A stretch of 22,604 bases of DNA. It comes from Litorivicinus sp. Lineage in GTDB: Bacteria > Pseudomonadota > Gammaproteobacteria > Pseudomonadales > Litorivicinaceae. Below the pieces are notes generated by a model. It was given only the letters and a program-made list of their open reading frames with translations. It was not told where the DNA came from and searched no databases. Within the stretch, counting starts at the first letter, position 1. Every line of letters begins with the position of its first letter. The position numbers and the translations under genes are program-made. Below are positions 16,047 through 22,604 of this stretch, one piece after another. The DNA lies in the NCBI GenBank assembly GCA_018402605.1, contig JAGYIK010000008.1, forward strand, positions 1 to 22,604. Direction: 5' to 3'.

Positions 16047-16066
16047 CGGCCGGGTTCGCCCGGCCG
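16047..16066 (+). terminator. Perfect hairpin with UUCG loop after rpsA
   Basis: CGGCCGGG (16047-16054) and CCCGGCCG (16059-16066) form a perfect eight-pair stem closed by a TTCG tetraloop, an exceptionally stable combination. It begins 11 bases after the rpsA stop and ends 17 bases before ihfB. There is no T-run after it (CACAATGG), so full intrinsic termination is unlikely. A processing or 3'-end-stabilising hairpin that separates rpsA from ihfB expression is more probable. The structure is seen directly; its role is inferred. Confidence 0.6.
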
Positions 16067-16083
16067 CACAATGGAATCGTTGC

Positions 16084-16395
16084 ATGTCAGGTATCACTAA
16101 ATCCATGCTGATTGAGCGGATTTCAACCCGCTACCCAGCATTACCGCCAAAGGATGTTGAGCTGGCTGTGAAGGCTATCTTCGATCGAATGAGCCATCAA
16201 TTGATCGAAGGTGGACGTATTGAGCTGAGGGGTTTTGGCTCATTCTCGTTACACAAACGGAAAGCGCGCGTTGGGCGCAATCCGAAAACGGGAGAGTCTG
16301 TCGTTTTGGATTCCAAAGCGGTGCCGCATTTCAAGCCAGGTAAAGAGTTGCGAGAAGCAGTAAATACTGCATTCTTGGAATCTCGAGACAAATGA
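16084..16395 (+). CDS. ihfB: Integration host factor subunit beta
   Basis: This 103-residue HU/IHF-family protein pairs with IHF-alpha to bend DNA sharply at specific sites, acting in transcription, replication and recombination. MSGITKSMLIERISTRYP, the core IELRGFGSFSLHKRKAR and the DNA-contacting arm GRNPKTGESV are diagnostic; the usual beta-subunit VPHFKPGKELREAVN follows. Position right after rpsA is the conserved location of ihfB. The start at ATG 16084 has no strong ribosome binding site. The stop overlaps lapA as ATGA. Confidence 0.96.
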   Translation: MSGITKSMLIERISTRYPALPPKDVELAVKAIFDRMSHQLIEGGRIELRGFGSFSLHKRKARVGRNPKTGESVVLDSKAVPHFKPGKELREAVNTAFLESRDK

Positions 16396-16628
16396 AACTA
16401 CTGAAGCGACTGGTCACGTTGGCCTGGGTTTTAGCCCTCCTCGTGACTGGTTGTGTTCTGTACTTGTTTAATTCAGAGACTGTCGCAATCGATTTGGTGT
16501 GGTTTCAAATACCCGCGGTCAGTCTGGCCGTCGCTTTAATGTCGACATTTGTAATCGGTGTCGTGACTGGAGGCATCCTGTCAATCCTCGTGTCGATTTG
16601 GCCACACAAAAAACGTAACCCATCATGA
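16392..16628 (+). CDS. lapA: LapA-domain inner-membrane protein
   Basis: A 78-residue protein with two membrane segments, about residues 7-26 and 41-69, and a short basic C-terminus (WPHKKRNPS). This is the layout of LapA/YciS (DUF1049), which in E. coli works with LapB in lipopolysaccharide assembly and control of LpxC turnover. It overlaps ihfB (ATGA) and pyrF (ATGA), so it is translated as part of the same message. The lapB gene that follows lapA in E. coli is not here; pyrF comes next instead. Confidence 0.85.
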   Translation: MKLLKRLVTLAWVLALLVTGCVLYLFNSETVAIDLVWFQIPAVSLAVALMSTFVIGVVTGGILSILVSIWPHKKRNPS

Positions 16629-17326
16629 GTCGTCCAATTATTGTCGCGCTGGATGTCTCAAATGCGCGTGCGCTTCGTGATCTTGTAGCGAAACTTCCGC
16701 CCACCTTGTGTCGCGTCAAAATCGGCAAAGAGCTGTTCACTGCGCTCGGACCCGAGGCCGTTGAGATCTGTCATGGTGCAGGCCATGAGGTCTTTCTTGA
16801 TCTCAAATTTCACGATATTCCCAATACCTGTGCCATGGCCGTGCGCGCAGCTGCTCGACTGGGTGTTTGGATGACCAATGTGCATTGTGCCGGTGGACAG
16901 GCCATGCTTGAAGCCGCAAAAGATGTGCTTGCCGGGGAATCCCATTCGCCATTACTGATTGGCGTGACGGTCTTGACCAGTATGGATGCAGCAGCCCTGC
17001 AAACTGTGGGCGTTAGTAGACCACTTGAAGATCAGGTGTTGGCTTTGGCGGGTCTTGCACAGTCTGCTGGGCTGGATGGCGTGGTCTGTTCGGCTCAGGA
17101 GGCGCGGGCATTGCGTGAGACCTGTGGGGCAGCGTTTTGTCTCGTGACGCCCGGTATTCGACCCGCTTGGGCAGCCAGTGACGACCAATCTCGGATAGTC
17201 ACCCCCCGTGACGCCATGCAGCTTGGGGCCGATTATTTGGTCATCGGTCGTCCAGTCACGCGGGCCGACGAGCCGGCTGATGCGCTCGCTCGAATCATCG
17301 ACGAACTCGCACACCCGCCCGGTTGA
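16625..17326 (+). CDS. pyrF: Orotidine 5'-phosphate decarboxylase
   Basis: PyrF (233 residues) decarboxylates OMP to UMP, the last step of pyrimidine synthesis. The opening PIIVALDVSNARALRDLV and the catalytic DLKFHDIPNT (Asp59, Lys61, Asp64) are conserved. The phosphate-binding region appears as LVTPGIRP and ADYLVIGRPVTRADEP, typical of the enterobacterial-type group. The start overlaps lapA as ATGA. It closes the long co-directional run from gyrA; 57 bases separate it from the next gene. Confidence 0.96.
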   Translation: MSRPIIVALDVSNARALRDLVAKLPPTLCRVKIGKELFTALGPEAVEICHGAGHEVFLDLKFHDIPNTCAMAVRAAARLGVWMTNVHCAGGQAMLEAAKDVLAGESHSPLLIGVTVLTSMDAAALQTVGVSRPLEDQVLALAGLAQSAGLDGVVCSAQEARALRETCGAAFCLVTPGIRPAWAASDDQSRIVTPRDAMQLGADYLVIGRPVTRADEPADALARIIDELAHPPG

Positions 17327-17355
17327 ATTCGTCCTCGCGCCAGTTCATGCGGTCT

Positions 17356-17382
17356 ACCCTCTGGAAAAGATGAGGAGAGGGT
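17356..17382 (+). promoter_or_regulatory. Inverted repeat covering the ribosome binding site of the helix-hairpin-helix gene
   Basis: ACCCTCT (17356-17362) is the exact reverse complement of AGAGGGT (17376-17382), with a 13-base loop. The right arm covers the end of the purine-rich Shine-Dalgarno stretch GAGGAGAGGG (17372-17381), so the folded RNA would partly hide the start region of the gene at 17384. A seven-pair match can occur by chance; a regulatory role is inference. Confidence 0.35.
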
Positions 17383-17383
17383 G

Positions 17384-17701
17384 ATGCGATTAATTCAATG
17401 GATCGTCGCCGCAGTATTCGCGAGCCATCTGGCGGCAGCGCAACCGGTGGATCTGAATCAAGCGTCGGCAACCGAGATAGCCAGCGCGCTGAACGGAATA
17501 GGCGTTAAAAAAGCAGAGCAAATCATTGCGTATCGTGAGCGATTCGGTCCGATCCAAACGCCAGAAGAGTTACTCGCGATTAAGGGTATTGGCCCGAAAA
17601 CATTAGAGAAAAATCGAGACCGAATGATCACAGGGCTGATCCGGCCAGAGACAGGGATAAAAGCGGCCTTGCCCCTTGACGGAGGGGCGCCAAATCATTA
17701 A
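17384..17701 (+). CDS. Secreted ComEA-like helix-hairpin-helix protein
   Basis: A protein of about 105 residues. It begins with a signal peptide (MRLIQWIVAAVFASHLAAA, cleavage probably before QPVD). A double helix-hairpin-helix DNA-binding module follows: LNQASATEIASALNGIGVKK and PEELLAIKGIGPKTLEKN. This is the architecture of the short ComEA-type proteins of Gram-negative bacteria, which bind incoming DNA in the periplasm during natural transformation; many short homologues have no proven role. ATG 17384 is preferred over GTG 17381 because GAGGAG at 17372-17377 is then six bases away. It stands alone between pyrF and a tRNA gene. Confidence 0.8.
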   Translation: MRLIQWIVAAVFASHLAAAQPVDLNQASATEIASALNGIGVKKAEQIIAYRERFGPIQTPEELLAIKGIGPKTLEKNRDRMITGLIRPETGIKAALPLDGGAPNH

Positions 17702-17721
17702 TCTTCGCGGCCATCTTGAGT

Positions 17722-17797
17722 TCCGCGATAGCTCAGTTGGTAGAGCAGGAGACTGTTAATCTCTTGGTCGCAGGTTCGAGTCCTGCTCGCGGAGCCA
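17722..17797 (+). tRNA. tRNA-Asn (anticodon GTT)
   Basis: A complete 76-base tRNA. The acceptor stem pairs TCCGCGA (17722-17728) with TCGCGGA (17787-17793), discriminator G at 17794 and encoded CCA at 17795-17797. The D-arm reads GCTCAGTTGGTAGAGC, the anticodon GTT is at 17755-17757 within CTGTTAATC, and the T-arm has GGTTCGAGTCC. GTT decodes AAC/AAU, asparagine. No direct repeat of the tRNA 3' end and no integrase gene is seen nearby, so nothing suggests use as an integration site here. Confidence 0.97.
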
Positions 17798-17858
17798 TTT
17801 CTTGAAGTCTATTCTCGTGTGATCTAGGGTATGGGTTCTAACTCAGCCAGCAAGTCGC

Positions 17859-18191
17859 ATGTCGTTATCTGAATTCGAAATCGCACGGATCGAACGCCTG
17901 ACGGACGACTTTGCCGCGACGTATTCTCGGCCTGATTTACAAATCACCTATGATTGGGAATGGGTTGGGTCGCAATCGCTCATCTTCCGGCAACATCGGA
18001 TTGGATTTCGAGAGACTGCTGTTGTGCAGGCGATTGCAAAACTTCGTTATGTGAAAAGCGCGCGACATTGGCTGCTCTATTGGCAGCGCGCAAATGGCCG
18101 CTGGTACCCGTATGAACCCGATATCTATTCGCAACTTGAGGTTGCGCTTGATGCGGTGCGGCTCGATCGCTACGGCTGTTTCTTTGGATGA
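17859..18191 (+). CDS. DUF3024 family protein
   Basis: A 110-residue soluble protein. It matches my memory of the DUF3024 pattern: a middle segment IAKLRYVKSARHWLLYWQRA, then NGRWYPYEP, and a terminal DRYGCFFG. The function of this family is unknown. There is no signal peptide or membrane segment. The ATG at 17859 lacks a clear ribosome binding site, and the gene lies alone after the tRNA, followed by an inverted repeat and hupE. Confidence 0.75.
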   Translation: MSLSEFEIARIERLTDDFAATYSRPDLQITYDWEWVGSQSLIFRQHRIGFRETAVVQAIAKLRYVKSARHWLLYWQRANGRWYPYEPDIYSQLEVALDAVRLDRYGCFFG

Positions 18192-18208
18192 TCGGGTGCC
18201 CATTCAGG

Positions 18209-18246
18209 GCGTCCTGCGGTATTCTCTTTACGCATTCGCAGGAGGC
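18209..18246 (+). repeat. Inverted repeat between the DUF3024 gene and hupE
   Basis: GCGTCCTGCG (18209-18218) pairs with CGCAGGAGGC (18237-18246) in nine of ten positions, around an 18-base loop. A run of five T at 18257-18261 follows ten bases later. This could be a weak terminator of the upstream gene or a leader structure of hupE; the large loop and the gap before the T-run make neither certain. It does not resemble a cobalamin or nickel riboswitch in size. Confidence 0.35.
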
Positions 18247-18279
18247 GAATTCTCAGTTTTTAACTCAAACGAGGTTCAT

Positions 18280-18852
18280 ATGATTCGCTCAATTCTTCTG
18301 TGTATTGTCAGTGTGTTGCCGATTGCCGCCTTTGCACATGCGCCTGATGGTGCCGGTGGTGGTTTCCTCACAGGATTTTTGCATCCCATTCTTGGTTATG
18401 ACCATCTGATAGCGATGGTTGCTGTGGGTCTTTGGGGTGCATTTCTTGGCGATCGCGCACTCTGGATTTTGCCCATCGTATTCCCGAGCATTATGGCCGT
18501 TGGCGCGGCTGTCGGTATCTTGGGTGTTGGTCTTCCACTTGTCGAAGTGATTATTGCGTTGTCTGGTGTCGTGCTCGGTGCACTGATTGTTTTGAAGTTC
18601 AGGGCGCCGTTGCAAATCGCCATGGTCGTGGTGGGGGTTTTTGCACTCTTTCACGGCTATGCCCACGGATTGGAAATGCCAGAGCAAACCAGCGTGGTGA
18701 CATACGGGGCCGGCTTTGTGATCGGGACAGGGCTCTTGCACATGATCGGGGTTGCGCTTGGGTTTTTGACCCGTCTGCCGCGCGGTGAACTGATGATTCG
18801 CGGATGTGGTGGTGTCATTTCATTGGTGGGCTTGACCTATCTTGTTGGGTAA
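18280..18852 (+). CDS. hupE: HupE/UreJ-family membrane protein
   Basis: A 190-residue protein with a signal peptide (MIRSILLCIVSVLPIAAFAHA) followed by about six membrane segments. After cleavage the mature end starts with His. The signature FLHPILGYDHLIAMVAVGLW and the second His-rich stretch LFHGYAHGLEMPE are the metal-binding motifs of HupE/UreJ proteins, which are nickel or cobalt permeases linked to hydrogenase, urease or other metalloenzymes. No such enzyme genes are visible in this window, so the metal and partner are open. ATG 18280 was chosen because it begins the signal peptide. Its end overlaps the probable TTG start of the next gene. Confidence 0.85.
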   Translation: MIRSILLCIVSVLPIAAFAHAPDGAGGGFLTGFLHPILGYDHLIAMVAVGLWGAFLGDRALWILPIVFPSIMAVGAAVGILGVGLPLVEVIIALSGVVLGALIVLKFRAPLQIAMVVVGVFALFHGYAHGLEMPEQTSVVTYGAGFVIGTGLLHMIGVALGFLTRLPRGELMIRGCGGVISLVGLTYLVG

Positions 18853-19435
18853 ATCGCTGCTTGCGTTTGGCCTGCTCGGTGCGTCCGGCCGGAGCCAGTG
18901 CGCATGCACTCAGTGAATCCCACATTGATCGAGGCGCCTTGAGGCGGGTGCGGCCCTGCCGACCGAGCTCGCGACAACATGGAGCGTTTGGTTGATCTTC
19001 GCTCTGCTTGCATCACAAAATCTCCCGCGCATTGGTTTTTTGTTTTCTGGGCTTGCCATGGGTGCCTTGCTCGGTGCGTTGACCTGGGGCATGGCAACGC
19101 TTGCTCCGGTCTTTCTTTTGATCATTCTGCTATGCATGGCGCTTTGGATGACTGTGGGGCGTGATACACCGGGACTGTTGGGTATGATGCTGATCGCAGT
19201 GGCGACGCTTTCTGCGCTCAATATATTGCTGCATGTGCACGGGGATCTCGCAGATGATGCACTGATTCGATTCATGGCGGCGTTGTTCACCGTTGTGGGA
19301 GCGAGCTTTTTTGGCGGCCTGCTGAAACAAGTCGTGAGTTGGTTGCCCAAACAAGCGCCTATCGGCCTTCGTATTTTATCCAGTTGGATGGTCGCGCTAC
19401 TGGCCATTCAACTCGCTGCGGGGACCTTGGTTTGA
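18845..19435 (+). pseudogene. Small membrane protein, possibly a HupE paralogue, with two frameshifts near its start
   Basis: The coding frame is open only from about 18992 to the stop at 19433-19435, giving some five membrane segments (for example FLFSGLAMGALLGALTW and APVFLLIILLCMALWMTV). Upstream, other frames supply what looks like the missing N-terminus: KSLLAFGLLGAS, then ASAHALSESHIDRGAL, then AGAALPTELATTWSVWLIFA. These join into a signal peptide ending in SAHA and a mature part if two indels, near 18890 and 18941, are corrected. A TTG at 18845 inside the end of hupE is a possible start. Restored length is about 196 residues, similar to HupE, and LLHVHGD recalls its His motif, but relationship to HupE is only a guess. 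The stop overlaps uvrB as TTGA. Confidence 0.5.
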
Positions 19436-21468
19436 GTCACGAGCATTCCTACCCGTTTCAGGTGGTCTCCGATTACGAGCCTGCGGGGGATCAGCCGACT
19501 GCGATTACGCAACTGGTTGCGGGCGTTGAATCGGGTTTGGCCCACCAAACGCTGCTTGGTGTGACGGGTTCTGGCAAAACCTTCACCGTTGCGAAAGTCA
19601 TCGAAGCAGTGAAGCGACCGACTATTGTGATGGCGCATAACAAAACCTTGGCGGCTCAATTGTACGGCGAGTTCAAGGAGTTCTTTCCGCATAACGCGGT
19701 TGAGTATTTTGTGTCCTATTACGATTACTACCAGCCTGAAGCCTATGTGCCCTCGAGCGATACCTTTATCGAGAAAGACGCATCGATTAACGATCACATT
19801 GAACAGATGCGTTTGTCTGCGACCAAGGCGCTACTCGAGCGAAATGACGTCATCATTGTCGCAACGGTGTCCTCAATCTATGGTCTCGGAGACCCTGAGG
19901 CCTACCATGAGATGGTGTTACATCTCACGCGTGGCATGACGATTGATCAGCGTCAAATTCTGCGGCGGTTGGCTGAATTACAATACAAACGGAATGACAT
20001 GGACTTCGCGCGTGGAACCTATCGCGTCAGAGGTGATGTGATTGATATCTTCCCAGCGGAGTCGGATCGGGAAGGAGTACGTATCGAGTTATTCGATGCG
20101 GACATTGAGCAACTGTCCTATTTTGATCCGCTGACCGGGCAGGTGTTGAGGAAAGTACCGCGCTTGACTGTGTATCCAAAGAGTCATTACGTGACGAGTA
20201 AGGATCGTTTGATTGGCGCGCTTGATGACATCAAGGCTGAGTTGAAAATGCGTTTAGAGCAATTTCGTGAGCAGAACAAACTCCTCGAGGCACAGCGACT
20301 TGAACAGCGCACAAAATTCGATTTGGAGATGATCGCGGAGCTTGGTTACTGCCAAGGCATTGAGAATTACTCTCGGTATTTGTCAGGTCGACCTTCTGGG
20401 GATGCTCCGCCCACACTCTTTGACTACTTACCCCCTGATGCACTTTTGGTGATTGATGAGTCGCACGTGACGGTTCCGCAAATTGGTGGCATGTACCGGG
20501 GTGATCGCTCCCGAAAAGAGACGCTGGTCGAATATGGATTCCGTTTACCATCTGCGCTCGACAATCGACCACTGAAGTTTGAGGAGTGGGAAGCACTGGC
20601 GCCACAAATGATCTTTGTCTCTGCAACACCGTCCAAGTATGAAGCAGAGCACCAGGCGCAGATTGTCGAGCAATTGGTTCGCCCAACTGGCCTCGTGGAT
20701 CCGACCATCGAAATTCGTCCGGCCGGCACGCAGGTTGACGATTGTTTGAGCGAAATCAGTCGGATTGTGGCGCGTGACGAGCGTGTATTGATCACCGTGC
20801 TGACCAAGCGAATGGCGGAAGATCTCACTGATTATCTGATGGAGCATGGCGTCCGCGTGCGTTACCTGCATTCCGATATTGATACGGTTGAGCGTGTGGA
20901 AATCATTCGGGATCTCCGAAAAGGTGAATTCGATGTCTTGGTGGGAATCAACTTGCTCAGGGAAGGGTTGGATATGCCCGAGGTCTCCTTGGTTGCCATT
21001 ATGGATGCGGACAAGGAAGGATTTTTGCGATCGGATCGCTCGTTGATTCAGACCATCGGTCGTGCAGCGCGAAACATCAATGGTCATGCAATTCTCTATG
21101 CAGACCGAATCACAGACTCCATGCGTCGCGCAATCGACGAAACAGAGCGGCGCCGGAATAAACAAATCGCATTTAACCTCGAACATGGTATTACGCCGAA
21201 AACGATCAAGAAGCGGATCGATGATGTGATGGAAGGTGCGCATCGAGAGACACCAGGGTCTCGCGGACGCAAAGCAAAAGATCAACCCAATCGGGTCTCC
21301 GAACAGTTACTCCCAGCGAACCCACAATCGCTGACTCCTGCGCAGTTGGCCAAAGAAATCACGCGTCTTGAGGATCAGATGACGAAAGCTGCAAAATCGC
21401 TCGAGTTCGAGAAAGCGGCGGCGATTCGAGATGCAGTGGCTGAGCTTCAGTCGCTGGCTTTTAAATAA
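19432..21468 (+). CDS. uvrB: Excinuclease ABC subunit B
   Basis: UvrB (678 residues; 673 in E. coli) is the damage-verifying helicase-like subunit of UvrABC nucleotide excision repair. Walker A is GVTGSGKT at residues 43-50. The beta-hairpin that inserts between DNA strands is VSYYDYYQPEAYVPSSDTF, and DESH is the Walker B motif. Helicase motifs V/VI follow (GINLLREGLDMPE, QTIGRAARN). The C-terminal UVR domain that contacts UvrA and UvrC is EFEKAAAIRDAVAELQSL. The start is TTG 19432, giving LSHEHSYPFQVVSDYEPAG, overlapped with the previous stop as TTGA. An in-frame upstream start at 19339 lies inside the preceding gene. No LexA box was noticed upstream. Confidence 0.97.
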   Translation: MSHEHSYPFQVVSDYEPAGDQPTAITQLVAGVESGLAHQTLLGVTGSGKTFTVAKVIEAVKRPTIVMAHNKTLAAQLYGEFKEFFPHNAVEYFVSYYDYYQPEAYVPSSDTFIEKDASINDHIEQMRLSATKALLERNDVIIVATVSSIYGLGDPEAYHEMVLHLTRGMTIDQRQILRRLAELQYKRNDMDFARGTYRVRGDVIDIFPAESDREGVRIELFDADIEQLSYFDPLTGQVLRKVPRLTVYPKSHYVTSKDRLIGALDDIKAELKMRLEQFREQNKLLEAQRLEQRTKFDLEMIAELGYCQGIENYSRYLSGRPSGDAPPTLFDYLPPDALLVIDESHVTVPQIGGMYRGDRSRKETLVEYGFRLPSALDNRPLKFEEWEALAPQMIFVSATPSKYEAEHQAQIVEQLVRPTGLVDPTIEIRPAGTQVDDCLSEISRIVARDERVLITVLTKRMAEDLTDYLMEHGVRVRYLHSDIDTVERVEIIRDLRKGEFDVLVGINLLREGLDMPEVSLVAIMDADKEGFLRSDRSLIQTIGRAARNINGHAILYADRITDSMRRAIDETERRRNKQIAFNLEHGITPKTIKKRIDDVMEGAHRETPGSRGRKAKDQPNRVSEQLLPANPQSLTPAQLAKEITRLEDQMTKAAKSLEFEKAAAIRDAVAELQSLAFK

Positions 21469-21480
21469 ACAAGGACGATT

Positions 21481-22389
21481 ATGCCCATTCGATTTGCAAC
21501 TGCAGTAATGAGTTTGTTTGGTTTGGCGCTCGCATGGCGCACCTTTGTTGAGTCCTCCGGTGTGACACCCTTGTTCGGATCTGTGATGTCAATCGGTGCC
21601 GTGCTGATCGGATTGGTCACACTGGGTTCGATATTAGTGCATCAGATCGGCTCTGGAGCGTTTCGAGAGACATGGACTCATCCTCAATTACGGGTGCTTC
21701 CGGCTGCACTGACCGTAGGACTGATGTTGTTGTCTGGATTACTTGCCCCGCATTTGCCGATGTTTGCTCGAGTGCTGATTTGGATTGCAGCTGTGTCGCA
21801 TTTACTGTGGCTGGCTGTGCTATTTCAAGGCTGGCTGAAAGGTGATGTGCCTTTGGATGCTCTGACACCTGTGTGGTTTATCGCCTGGGTGGGTCTCATT
21901 GTCGTGCCGGTTGGTGCGGTGCCAGTCGGCGAGATGGGCCTTGGTTGGTTTGCGTTTTCAGTCGGTGTGATTTTTTGGATTGCGCTGTTGCCGCTGGTGT
22001 TTTATCGACTCATTTTCGGCAAGGCCATGCCTGCAGAGTTGGAGGCGACACAGTTGATCCTCGTCGCGCCACCGGCGATTGGTGCTGTGTCTTGGTCGTT
22101 ATTGGTTGGTGCGACTGACACGCTCCCCGGCATCATGATGCTCTCGTTTGCTGTTTTCCTGACCTGCATGCTGTCGCCAATGATGTTTAGAGTATTTTCG
22201 CGTTCCTGTGTGTCCGCTAATTGGGCGTTTGGATTTCCGTTGGCCGCATTGGTATCGGCATTGGCGATCTATGGCGTCTCACTCGAGCGTCCGTTATTGT
22301 TGGTGGCATCTGGAATCGTGTTAGTGGTGTTGACCGTAATCATTGCTTGGCTATTGATTGGCTCCGCGCGATTGCTCATGAAGCATTAA
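21481..22389 (+). CDS. SLAC1/TehA-type (TDT family) membrane transporter
   Basis: A 302-residue protein with about ten membrane segments and short loops. The start IRFATAVMSLFGLALAWR, the middle GWFAFSVGVIFWIALLPLVFYRL and WAFGFPLAALVSALAIYG near the end fit the tellurite-resistance/dicarboxylate transporter (TDT) family, which includes TehA and the plant anion channel SLAC1. Family members move anions such as chloride, nitrate, malate or sulfite; the substrate here cannot be told from sequence. AAGGAC at 21470-21475 is a good ribosome binding site for ATG 21481, just 12 bases after uvrB, so co-transcription is possible. Confidence 0.8.
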   Translation: MPIRFATAVMSLFGLALAWRTFVESSGVTPLFGSVMSIGAVLIGLVTLGSILVHQIGSGAFRETWTHPQLRVLPAALTVGLMLLSGLLAPHLPMFARVLIWIAAVSHLLWLAVLFQGWLKGDVPLDALTPVWFIAWVGLIVVPVGAVPVGEMGLGWFAFSVGVIFWIALLPLVFYRLIFGKAMPAELEATQLILVAPPAIGAVSWSLLVGATDTLPGIMMLSFAVFLTCMLSPMMFRVFSRSCVSANWAFGFPLAALVSALAIYGVSLERPLLLVASGIVLVVLTVIIAWLLIGSARLLMKH

Positions 22390-22398
22390 GGAAAGGGT

Positions 22399-22604
22399 AT
22401 GCGAGTACTGGTTACCGGTTCGGCAGGGTTTATTGGCTCCACTGTGTCGCACCGTCTGCTCGATCGTGGCGATGAAGTGATCGGACTCGACAACTTCAAT
22501 GACTATTATGAAGTCTCATTAAAAGAGGCGCGTGGTCAAAGACTGTGTGCGCGGTCGGGGTATACGGAAGTCCGGGCTAGTGTTGAAGATCGGCCTGCAA
22601 TGGC
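22399..22604 (+). CDS. NAD-dependent epimerase, probably UDP-glucuronate 4-epimerase, 5' end only
   Basis: The first 68 codons are present before the window ends. VLVTGSAGFIGS is the extended-SDR glycine motif TGxxGxxG that binds NAD. GDEVIGLDNFNDYYEVSLK is the pattern seen in UDP-glucuronate 4-epimerases, which make UDP-galacturonate for capsule or lipopolysaccharide. AAGGAAAGG at 22388-22396 precedes ATG 22399. In P. aeruginosa a surface polysaccharide locus also lies downstream of the rpsA-ihfB region, so this may be the edge of such a cluster. The substrate call is by similarity of a short piece. Confidence 0.75.
   Translation, partial: MRVLVTGSAGFIGSTVSHRLLDRGDEVIGLDNFNDYYEVSLKEARGQRLCARSGYTEVRASVEDRPAM

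Noticed and set aside
17722..17797. tRNA-Asn as an integration site for a mobile island
   Set aside because: No integrase, no duplicated tRNA 3' end and only ordinary chromosomal genes downstream.

Overview
This window is a stretch of housekeeping chromosome from a gammaproteobacterium, most like the Pseudomonadales/Oceanospirillales group. That call rests on gene order recognised by eye: yciB and a yciO-type gene beside trpS-scpA-scpB-rluB, then ubiG facing gyrA-serC-pheA-tyrA-aroA-cmk-rpsA-ihfB-lapA-pyrF. No plasmid, phage, insertion sequence or CRISPR signature was seen.

Layout. 1-710, minus strand: the 5' end of an SH3-domain envelope protein and yciB. 771-4987, plus strand: a tightly packed run of a YciO/Sua5-family gene, trpS, scpA, scpB and rluB. 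4797-6485, minus strand: a YciK-like short-chain dehydrogenase and a badly interrupted ubiG. 6589-17326, plus strand: one long co-directional run covering topology (gyrA), serine/PLP and aromatic amino acid synthesis (serC, pheA, tyrA, aroA), pyrimidine metabolism (cmk, pyrF), translation (rpsA), nucleoid structure (ihfB) and envelope control (lapA). Many junctions are ATGA, GTGA or TTGA overlaps, so translational coupling is likely. 17384-19435: a secreted helix-hairpin-helix protein, tRNA-Asn(GTT), a DUF3024 protein, hupE and a second small membrane protein. 19432-22604: uvrB, a SLAC1/TDT-type membrane protein and the start of a UDP-glucuronate-epimerase-like gene.

The most striking property is not a new system. 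It is tight clusters of frameshifts, with at least one nonsense change, in genes that should be indispensable: the ubiG 3' half, the tyrA end, all of aroA and cmk, and the middle of rpsA. Lesser cases are a single homopolymer slip in scpA and two shifts in a small membrane gene. Between the clusters, kilobases of sequence (gyrA, serC-pheA, pyrF, uvrB) are perfectly open. Overall gene lengths and overlapping start/stop junctions are preserved, and conserved motifs can be followed by hopping frames. This fits locally poor consensus sequence much better than real decay. Broken genes are listed over their full inferred span. The type 'pseudogene' means the frame is broken as given, not that the gene is dead in the cell.

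No convincing undescribed biological system was found. The smaller points of interest are four inverted repeats in leaders or gene ends, a run of non-ATG starts, a 3'-3' gene overlap at rluB/SDR, and compact gene order without the mupP, hisC and lapB neighbours known from relatives.
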